NCBI RefSeq assembly: GCF_000009765.2
Contig: NC_003155.5
Span: 5,828,001-5,892,000, forward strand
Direction of reading: 5' to 3'
Origin: Streptomyces avermitilis MA-4680 = NBRC 14893
GTDB lineage: Bacteria; Actinomycetota; Actinomycetes; Streptomycetales; Streptomycetaceae
Length of the DNA stretch: 64,000 nucleotides
Below, piece after piece: positions 57,610 through 64,000 of the stretch; the first letter of the stretch is position 1; the number at the start of each line of letters is the position of its first letter. The notes below the pieces were generated by a model, which searched no databases, had not been told where the DNA came from, and saw only the letters and a program-made list of their open reading frames with translations. Made by a program: the position numbers and the translations under genes.

Positions 57610-60110
57610 CTGTGACCACCAGCGCTCCCTCCGGAGGGGGAGAGGCGGCGCTCCCGCCGGAAGATCTCGTCTCGCTGACGATCGACGGCGCCGAGATCAG
57701 CGTGCCCAAGGGCACCCTGGTCATCCGGGCCGCCGAGCAGCTCGGCATCGAGATCCCCCGCTTCTGCGACCACCCGCTCCTCGACCCGGCCGGCGCCTGT
57801 CGCCAGTGCATCGTCGAGGTCGAGGGCCAGCGCAAGCCCATGGCGTCCTGCACGATCACGTGTACGGACGGAATGGTGGTGAAGACTCACCTCACTTCCC
57901 CGGCCGCCGAAAAGGCCCAGCACGGCGTGATGGAGCTGCTGCTCATCAACCACCCGCTGGACTGCCCGGTCTGCGACAAGGGCGGTGAGTGCCCACTGCA
58001 GAACCAGGCGATGTCGCACGGCAACTCCGAGTCCCGCTTCGAGGGAAAGAAGCGGACGTACGAGAAGCCCGTCGCGATCTCCACCCAGGTGCTGCTCGAC
58101 CGCGAACGGTGTGTGTTGTGCGCCCGGTGCACACGGTTCAGCAACCAGATCGCGGGCGACCCGATGATCGAGCTGCTCGAGCGGGGCGCGCTCCAGCAGG
58201 TCGGCATCGGCGACGGCGACCCCTTCGAGTCGTACTTCTCCGGGAACACCATCCAGATCTGCCCCGTGGGCGCGCTGACCTCGGCGGCGTACCGCTTCCG
58301 CTCACGCCCGTTCGACCTCGTCTCGTCGCACTCGGTGTGCGAGCACTGCTCCGGCGGCTGTGCGACCCGCACCGACCACCGGCGCGGCAAGGTCATGCGG
58401 CGCCTGGCATCCCCCGATCCCGAGGTCAACGAGGAGTGGCTCTGCGACAAGGGGCGCTTCGGGTTCCGGTACGCGCAGCAGCGGGACCGGCTCGAGACGC
58501 CTCTCGTACGGGGTGAATCCGGTGAACTGGAACCCGCGTCCTGGCCCGAGGCGCTGGAGGCCGCCGCGCAGGGACTGCTGGCCGCTCGGGGTCGCGCGGG
58601 CGTTCTGACCGGCGGCCGCCTGACCGTCGAGGACGCCTACGCGTACAGCAAGTTCGCGCGCGTGGCGCTCGACACGAACGACATCGACTTCCGCGCGCGC
58701 GTGCACAGCAGCGAGGAGGCCGACTTCCTGGCCGCCCGGATCGCCGGACGCGGCCGCGACCTCGACGGTACGGGCATCACGTACACCTCGCTGGAGAAGG
58801 CGCCCGCCGTCCTGCTCGTCGGCTTCGAGTCCGAGGAGGAGGCGCCCGGCGTCTTCCTGCGGCTGCGCAAGGCCTGGCAGAAACACGGGCAGCGGACCTT
58901 CTCGCTCGCCACCCACGCCACCCGGGGCCTGGCGAAGGCCGGCGGCACGCTGCTGCCCGCCGCACCCGGTACCGAGCCCGAGTGGCTGGACGCCCTGGCG
59001 AGCGGGGCCGGCCTGGAGGGCGACGGCGCGAAGGCCGCCGAGGCGCTGCGCACCGGGGGCGCGGTGATCGTCGTCGGTGAGCGACTGGCCGGCGTGGCGG
59101 GCGGGCTCACCGCCGCCGTACGGGCGGCGTCCGCGACCGGCGCCGAACTGGTGTGGATCCCCCGCCGGGCCGGGGAGCGCGGCGCCATCGAGGTGGGCGC
59201 GCTGCCGTCGCTGCTGCCGGGCGGCCGTCCGGCCACCGACCCGCGCGCGCGGGACGAGGTCGCGGCGGCCTGGGGAGTCTCCGGACTCCCGCACCGCTAC
59301 GGCCGCGACACCGGCCAGATCGTCGAGGCCGCCGCCGGCGGCGAACTGCGGGCCCTGGTGGTGGCGGGCGTCGAGGTCGCGGATCTGCCCGACCCGGCAC
59401 GCGCGCGTGCCGCTCTTTCCGAAGTCGGCTTCCTGGTGTCGCTCGAACTGCGGCCCAGCGAGGTCACCGGACTCGCGGACGTCGTGCTGCCGGTCGCCGC
59501 GGTGGCCGAGAAGGCGGGCGCCTTCCTCAACTGGGAGGGCCGGGCCCGCTTCTTCGAGGCCGCGCTCAAGCCCGACCACATGACCCGCAGGCTGGCGCCC
59601 ACCGACGCGCGGGTCCTGCAGATGCTGGCCGACGCCATGGACGTACACCTGGGGCTGCCCGATCTGCGCACCGCGCGCTCGGAGATCGACCGCCTCGGCG
59701 CCTGGGACGGGCTGCGGGCGACGGACCCCCGCGAGGGTTCCGCGCAGCTGCCGCGTCCGGCCGCCGGGGAGGCCGTGCTGGCGGGCCACCGGCTGCTGCT
59801 CGACCAGGGCCGTCTCCAGGAGGGCGACGACGCACTCGCCGGGACCCGGCACGCCGCACGCGCGCGTGTGTCGGCCGCCACGGCCGCCGAGGCGGGCGTC
59901 AAGGACGGCGACCTGCTCGCCGTCACCGGTCCCGCCGGGACGGTCGAACTCCCGCTGCAGATCACCGAGATGCCCGACCGCGTGGTCTGGCTCCCGCTGA
60001 ACTCCGCCGGGCAAGGCGTGGCCTCCGACACCGGGGCCCTGCCCGGCGCACTCGTCCGCATCGGTGCGGCGACACTCGCCGCCGAGGCTCCCAAGGAGGT
60101 GCAGGCATGA
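57606..60110 (+). CDS. nuoG: NADH-quinone oxidoreductase subunit G
   Basis: 834 residues. The N-terminal ferredoxin-like part binds a [2Fe-2S] cluster (RFCDHPLLDPAGACRQCIVEVEG) and [4Fe-4S] clusters (LDCPVCDKGGECPLQ, CVLCARCTRFSNQI, ICPVGAL). A molybdopterin-oxidoreductase-like domain follows (CEHCSGGC onward) without a bound cofactor expected. It is the largest subunit of the electron-input arm. ATG 57606 overlaps nuoF by ATGA. Confidence 0.96.
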   Translation: MTVTTSAPSGGGEAALPPEDLVSLTIDGAEISVPKGTLVIRAAEQLGIEIPRFCDHPLLDPAGACRQCIVEVEGQRKPMASCTITCTDGMVVKTHLTSPAAEKAQHGVMELLLINHPLDCPVCDKGGECPLQNQAMSHGNSESRFEGKKRTYEKPVAISTQVLLDRERCVLCARCTRFSNQIAGDPMIELLERGALQQVGIGDGDPFESYFSGNTIQICPVGALTSAAYRFRSRPFDLVSSHSVCEHCSGGCATRTDHRRGKVMRRLASPDPEVNEEWLCDKGRFGFRYAQQRDRLETPLVRGESGELEPASWPEALEAAAQGLLAARGRAGVLTGGRLTVEDAYAYSKFARVALDTNDIDFRARVHSSEEADFLAARIAGRGRDLDGTGITYTSLEKAPAVLLVGFESEEEAPGVFLRLRKAWQKHGQRTFSLATHATRGLAKAGGTLLPAAPGTEPEWLDALASGAGLEGDGAKAAEALRTGGAVIVVGERLAGVAGGLTAAVRAASATGAELVWIPRRAGERGAIEVGALPSLLPGGRPATDPRARDEVAAAWGVSGLPHRYGRDTGQIVEAAAGGELRALVVAGVEVADLPDPARARAALSEVGFLVSLELRPSEVTGLADVVLPVAAVAEKAGAFLNWEGRARFFEAALKPDHMTRRLAPTDARVLQMLADAMDVHLGLPDLRTARSEIDRLGAWDGLRATDPREGSAQLPRPAAGEAVLAGHRLLLDQGRLQEGDDALAGTRHAARARVSAATAAEAGVKDGDLLAVTGPAGTVELPLQITEMPDRVVWLPLNSAGQGVASDTGALPGALVRIGAATLAAEAPKEVQA

Positions 60111-61471
60111 CTCCGTACCTCGCCGCCGAAGACCTGTCGATGTTCGGCCGCGACCCCTGGTGGCTGGTCGTCGTCAAAGCCGTCTTCTGCTTCGCCTTCC
60201 TGATGATCACCGTGCTGTTCTCCATCGTGTGGGAGCGCAAGGTCGTCGCCTGGATGCAGCTGCGCATCGGCCCCAACCGGCACGGCCCCTGGGGCATGCT
60301 CCAGTCGCTCGCCGATGGCATCAAGCTGATGCTCAAGGAAGATCTCATCGTCAAGCGCGCCGACAAGGTGGTGTACGTCCTCGCGCCGATCGTCGCGGCC
60401 ATCCCGGCCTTCATGGCGATCGCCGTGATCCCCTTCGGGCCGGCCGACAACGAGATCTCGATCTTCGGCCACCGTACGGCGATGCAGCTCACCGACCTGC
60501 CGATCGCGATGCTCTACATCCTCGCGGTCGCGTCGGTCGGCATCTACGGGATCGTGCTCGCGGGTTGGAGTTCCGGATCCACGTACCCGCTGCTGGGCGG
60601 CCTGCGCTCCTGCGCGCAGATGATCTCCTACGAGATCGCCATGGGCGCCGCGTTCGCCTCGGTGTTCCTCTACTCCGGGTCGATGTCGACCTCGACGATC
60701 GTCGAGCAGCAGCACGACCGCTGGTACATCGTCCTGCTGCCGGTCTCGTTCGTGATCTACATCGTGACGATGGTCGGCGAGACCAACCGCGCCCCCTTCG
60801 ACATGCCGGAGTCCGAGGGGGACCTGGTCGGCGGCTTCAACACCGAGTACTCGTCCATCAAGTTCGCGATGTTCATGCTCGCCGAGTACGTGAACATGGT
60901 GACGGTCTCGGCCGTGTCGACGACGCTCTTCCTGGGCGGCTGGCGGGCTCCCTGGCCGATCAGCACCTTCTGGGAGGGCGCCAACCACGGCTGGTGGCCG
61001 ATGCTCTGGTTCGTGGTGAAGGTGCAGCTGCTGCTGTTCTTCTTCATCTGGCTGCGCGGCACTCTGCCCCGCGTCCGCTACGACCAGCTGATGAAGCTCG
61101 GCTGGAAGGTCCTCATCCCGGTCTCCGTGGTCTGGCTGATGCTCGTCGCGACCGTGCGGACCCTGCGGAACGAGAACTACGACTTCGCCGACATCGCGCT
61201 GTACGTCGGCGGCGGCGTCCTCGTCCTCCTGCTGCTGTCCTTCGTCGCCGACATGTTCCGCGAGAAGTCGAAGGAGGCCGCCGCGCCCGCCGAGGAGCCC
61301 GCCGCCTTCGACCCGATGGCGGGCGGCTTCCCCGTACCGCCGCTGCCGGGACAGACGCTCCCGCCGGTGCCGCGACGCCGCCCGCGCCGCGATCGCGAGT
61401 TGATTGTCAGTGGCGGGCCGGATACTGCGAGTGACGGACCTGCGAACGGAAAGGAGGCGTCCGATGGCTGA
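60107..61471 (+). CDS. nuoH: NADH-quinone oxidoreductase subunit H
   Basis: 454 residues with eight membrane helices. ERKVVAWMQLRIGPNRHGPWGMLQSLADGIKL and ETNRAPFDMPESEGDLVGGFNTEYSS are the conserved NuoH loops that line the quinone site at the junction of the two arms. The C-terminal 65 residues are a hydrophilic Pro/Arg-rich extension beyond the usual length. ATG 60107 overlaps nuoG by 4 bp; nuoI begins inside its last codons. Confidence 0.96.
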   Translation: MTPYLAAEDLSMFGRDPWWLVVVKAVFCFAFLMITVLFSIVWERKVVAWMQLRIGPNRHGPWGMLQSLADGIKLMLKEDLIVKRADKVVYVLAPIVAAIPAFMAIAVIPFGPADNEISIFGHRTAMQLTDLPIAMLYILAVASVGIYGIVLAGWSSGSTYPLLGGLRSCAQMISYEIAMGAAFASVFLYSGSMSTSTIVEQQHDRWYIVLLPVSFVIYIVTMVGETNRAPFDMPESEGDLVGGFNTEYSSIKFAMFMLAEYVNMVTVSAVSTTLFLGGWRAPWPISTFWEGANHGWWPMLWFVVKVQLLLFFFIWLRGTLPRVRYDQLMKLGWKVLIPVSVVWLMLVATVRTLRNENYDFADIALYVGGGVLVLLLLSFVADMFREKSKEAAAPAEEPAAFDPMAGGFPVPPLPGQTLPPVPRRRPRRDRELIVSGGPDTASDGPANGKEASDG

Positions 61472-62066
61472 GGAACCCAAGGAGACCGGTCCCGGTTTCC
61501 AGAACCCCGTCGCCGGCTTCGGCGTGACCTTCAAGGCCATGTTCAAGAAGCGGCTGACCGAGCAGTACCCGGAGCAGCAGAAGACCACCGCCCCGCGGTT
61601 CCACGGCAGGCATCAGCTCAACCGCCATCCGGACGGCCTGGAGAAGTGCGTCGGCTGCGAGCTGTGCGCCTGGGCGTGTCCCGCCGACGCCATCTATGTG
61701 GAGGGCGCCGACAACACGGACGAGGAGCGCTACTCGCCGGGCGAGCGGTACGGGCGGGTCTACCAGATCAACTACGCCCGCTGCATCCTGTGCGGCCTGT
61801 GCATCGAGGCATGCCCCACGCGCGCGCTGACGATGACGAACGAGTTCGAGCTGGCCGACTCCAGCCGCGCCAACCTCATCTACACCAAGGAGCAGCTGCT
61901 CGCCGGACTGGACGACAACATGGTCGACAGCCCGCACGCCATCTACCCCGGGATGGACGAGCAGGACTACTACCGGGGTCTGGTCACGGAGGCCGCCCCC
62001 GGCACCGAGCGCCAGGTCGCCGTCTCCAAGGGCGAGAAGCCTCAGGACGAGGGGGTGGAGGCATGA
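61464..62066 (+). CDS. nuoI: NADH-quinone oxidoreductase subunit I
   Basis: 200 residues. Two ferredoxin-type motifs, CVGCELCAWACP and CILCGLCIEACP, bind the two [4Fe-4S] clusters that link NuoG to NuoB. AAGGAGG at 61451-61457 sits 6 nt before the ATG. The gene overlaps nuoH by 8 bp. Its C-terminal 50 residues are charged. Confidence 0.96.
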   Translation: MAEEPKETGPGFQNPVAGFGVTFKAMFKKRLTEQYPEQQKTTAPRFHGRHQLNRHPDGLEKCVGCELCAWACPADAIYVEGADNTDEERYSPGERYGRVYQINYARCILCGLCIEACPTRALTMTNEFELADSSRANLIYTKEQLLAGLDDNMVDSPHAIYPGMDEQDYYRGLVTEAAPGTERQVAVSKGEKPQDEGVEA

Positions 62067-62905
62067 GCGCGCAGCTCGCCGCCTACTCCACCTCCACCGG
62101 TGAGGCCTTCCAGTTCTGGATCCTCGGCACCGTCGCCGTGATCGGCGCCCTGTGCACCGTCCTCATGAAGAAGGCCGTGCACAGCGCCCTCTGCCTCGCC
62201 GGCACCATGATCATCCTGGCGGTGTTCTACCTCGCCAACGGCGCCTACTTCCTGGGCGTCGTGCAGATCGTCGTCTACACCGGCGCGATCATGATGCTGT
62301 TCCTGTTCGTGGTGATGCTCGTCGGCGTCACCGCGGCGGACTCGCTGAAGGAGACCATCAAGGGCCAGCGCTGGCTGGCCCTGGTGTGCGGGCTCGGTTT
62401 CGGCACCCTGCTGTTCGCGGGCATCGGCAACGCGTCCATCAAGGAGTTCGACGGCCTCGGCACGGCCAATGCGAACGGCAACGTGGAGGGCCTCGCCGCC
62501 CTCATCTTCACCAAGTACGTGTTCGCCTTCGAAATCACCGGCGCCCTGCTCATCACGGCCGCCGTCGGCGCCATGGTGCTCACCCACCGCGAGCGCACCG
62601 AGCGGGCCAAGACCCAGCGCGAGCTGTCCGAGCAGCGCGTACGCGAGGGCAAGCACCTGCCGCCGCTGCCGGCCCCCGGCGTCTACGCCCGGCACAACGC
62701 GGTGGACATCGCGGGCCTCCTCCCGGACGGCACCCCGTCCGAGCTGACCGTCAACAAGACGCTGCGGGAGCGCGGCCAGATCCGTGACGTGTCCACCGAG
62801 GCGCTGAACGACCTGAAGGCTCTGGAGCGCCGGGCCGAGGAGCGCCTGGAGCGGACCGACGTCGAGCCGGTGAGCCCGAAGCGGACCGAGGAGGCGTCGA
62901 AGTGA
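62063..62905 (+). CDS. nuoJ: NADH-quinone oxidoreductase subunit J
   Basis: 280 residues with five membrane helices in the first 175 residues ([42 protein letters not shown]). The C-terminal 100 residues form a charged cytosolic tail ([20 protein letters not shown]...) not found in enterobacterial NuoJ, as in other actinobacteria. It is a membrane-arm subunit next to NuoK and NuoA. The start overlaps nuoI by 4 bp. Confidence 0.95.
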
Positions 62906-63201
62906 ACCCCGTCAACTACCTGTATCTCGCCGCCCTGTTGTTCACGATCGGCGCCACCGGCGTACTGATCAGACGGAACGCGATCGTGGTGTTCATGTGT
63001 GTCGAGCTGATGCTCAACGCCTGCAATCTCGCGTTCGTCGCCTTCTCCCGGCTGCACGGCAATCTCGACGGCCAGATCATCGCCTTCTTCACGATGGTCG
63101 TCGCCGCCGCGGAGGTCGTGGTCGGGCTCGCGATCATCGTGTCGCTGTTCCGTTCCCGCCACTCGGCCTCGGTCGACGACGCCAGCCTGATGAAGCTGTA
63201 A
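62902..63201 (+). CDS. nuoK: NADH-quinone oxidoreductase subunit K
   Basis: 99 residues with three membrane helices. [37 protein letters not shown] contains the conserved glutamate of the proton channel (in CVELML). It overlaps nuoJ by GTGA. NuoK is the small antiporter-like subunit between NuoJ and NuoN. Confidence 0.96.
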
Positions 63202-63214
63202 GGGGCGCTGGACC

Positions 63215-64000
63215 GTGACTAACCCTGAGAACCTGATCGCGCTGCTGGTGGCGGCGCCTCTGCTCGGAGCGGCCGTACTGCTGTGCGGTGGCCGGCGGCT
63301 CGATGCCGTCGGCCACTGGATCGGCACGGTCCTCGCGGCGGCCTCCTTCGTGATCGGCGTGGTGCTCTTCGCCGACATGCTGGGCAAGGGCGCCGAGGAG
63401 CGGACCTTCACGCAGCACCTGTTCAGCTGGATCCCGGTCGCCGGCTTCAAGGCCGACGTCGGCTTCCAGCTCGACCAGCTGTCGATGACGTTCGTCCTGC
63501 TGATCACCGGCGTCGGCTCACTCATCCACCTGTACTCGGTCGGGTACATGGAGCACGACGAGCGCCGCCGCCGGTTCTTCGGCTATCTGAACCTGTTCCT
63601 CGCGGCGATGCTGCTGCTCGTCCTCGCCGACAACTACCTGCTGTTGTACGTCGGCTGGGAGGGCGTCGGCCTCGCCTCCTACCTGCTGATCGGCTTCTGG
63701 CAGCACAAGCCCAGCGCCGCCACCGCCGCGAAGAAGGCCTTCCTGGTCAACCGCGTCGGCGACATGGGCCTGTCGATCGCGATCATGCTGATGTTCACGA
63801 CGTTCGGGACGTTCGCGTTCGGACCCGTCTTCACCCACGTGGGTGACACCGGCGAGGGCAAGCTCACCGCCATCGGCCTGATGCTGTTGCTCGCGGCCTG
63901 CGGCAAGTCCGCCCAGGTGCCGTTGCAGTCGTGGCTCGGGGACGCGATGGAGGGCCCGACCCCGGTCTCGGCCCTCATCCACGCCGCGACCATGGTGACC
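63215..64000 (+). CDS. nuoL: NADH-quinone oxidoreductase subunit L (partial, cut by the window end)
   Basis: 262 residues of the N-terminal part, starting at GTG 63215; the rest lies beyond 64000. LITGVGSLIHLYSVGYMEHDERRRRFFGYLNLFLAAMLLLVLADNY and LLYVGWEGVGLASYLLIGFW, then FLVNRVGDMGLSIAI and CGKSAQVPLQSWLGDAMEGPTPVSALIHAATMVT, are classical NuoL proton-antiporter segments with the essential Lys and Glu residues. NuoM and NuoN presumably follow. Confidence 0.95.
   Translation, partial: MTNPENLIALLVAAPLLGAAVLLCGGRRLDAVGHWIGTVLAAASFVIGVVLFADMLGKGAEERTFTQHLFSWIPVAGFKADVGFQLDQLSMTFVLLITGVGSLIHLYSVGYMEHDERRRRFFGYLNLFLAAMLLLVLADNYLLLYVGWEGVGLASYLLIGFWQHKPSAATAAKKAFLVNRVGDMGLSIAIMLMFTTFGTFAFGPVFTHVGDTGEGKLTAIGLMLLLAACGKSAQVPLQSWLGDAMEGPTPVSALIHAATMVT

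Noticed and set aside
1..64000. tRNA, rRNA, insertion sequences, prophage or integrase attachment sites
   Set aside because: I scanned for T-loop-like GGTTCGAATC motifs, transposase-like proteins and flanking direct repeats and saw none; short or degenerate RNA genes could still be missed by eye.

Overview
The window reads as Streptomyces chromosome. GC is very high with strong G/C bias at third codon positions, GTG starts are common, and many neighbours overlap by 4 bp (GTGA or ATGA). The gene content (futalosine menaquinone genes, CcsB/ResB cytochrome c maturation, a 14-subunit-type nuo operon, single-domain cold-shock protein, DUF5994 and PF04672-like proteins) fits that genus. From memory, the order hemL, mutase, thioredoxin/CcdA/ResB/CcsB, UbiD/UbiA/UbiX/AsnC/mqnE, mqnA, mqnC, ubiE-like, reductase, nuoA-L matches the core of S. 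coelicolor near SCO4469-SCO4575. No tRNA, rRNA, IS element, integrase or prophage gene was recognised.

Layout. 0-6 kb is accessory: a small membrane protein, DUF5994, a STAS anti-anti-sigma protein, an acetyltransferase, a SAM methyltransferase, and a LysR / EamA exporter / NAD(P)-binding set whose exporter carries the only TTA (bldA-type) codon I found in a real gene. 6-15 kb holds a collagen-like-repeat protein, hemL with a histidine phosphatase, a lipoprotein with a NodB-like fold, and the system II cytochrome c maturation operon (thioredoxin lipoprotein, CcdA, ResB, CcsB) ending at a strong terminator. 15-22 kb has an SRPBCC protein, a two-gene unit pairing a P-loop ATPase with a membrane-anchored periplasmic-binding-fold protein (no permease), and a 2OG-Fe(II) oxygenase with a deaminase. 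22-28 kb is the first menaquinone block (UbiD-like, MqnP, UbiX-like, AsnC regulator, MqnE), interrupted by a decayed two-repeat type I-E CRISPR. 28-33 kb has a TetR regulator, a MaoC-like dehydratase and an acyl-CoA ligase, with two tandem palindromes as likely operators, then DUF3515 and a cold-shock gene. 33-39 kb is the second menaquinone block (mqnA, mqnC) with a Ser/Thr kinase and a prepilin-peptidase-like protein. 39-45 kb is an exopolysaccharide locus: a GH18-like lipoprotein divergent from a three-gene operon (small membrane protein, NodB-GT2 fusion, acyltransferase). 45-52 kb has the demethylmenaquinone methyltransferase, a zinc-ribbon membrane protein, a PASTA protein, a menaquinone-reductase-like flavoprotein and an NlpC/P60 hydrolase. 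52.4 kb to the edge is nuoA-nuoL, with nuoL cut by the window end.

Together the conserved genes make the parts of a respiratory chain: a heme precursor enzyme, cytochrome c assembly, menaquinone synthesis by the futalosine route, a candidate menaquinone saturase and Complex I. A near-consensus Rex (NADH/NAD+ redox repressor) operator lies just downstream of the nuo -10 element, and a weaker look-alike overlaps the start of the cytochrome c maturation operon. A second theme is in-frame minisatellites: several membrane, secreted and linker-containing proteins carry short tandem repeats with units that are multiples of 3 bp.
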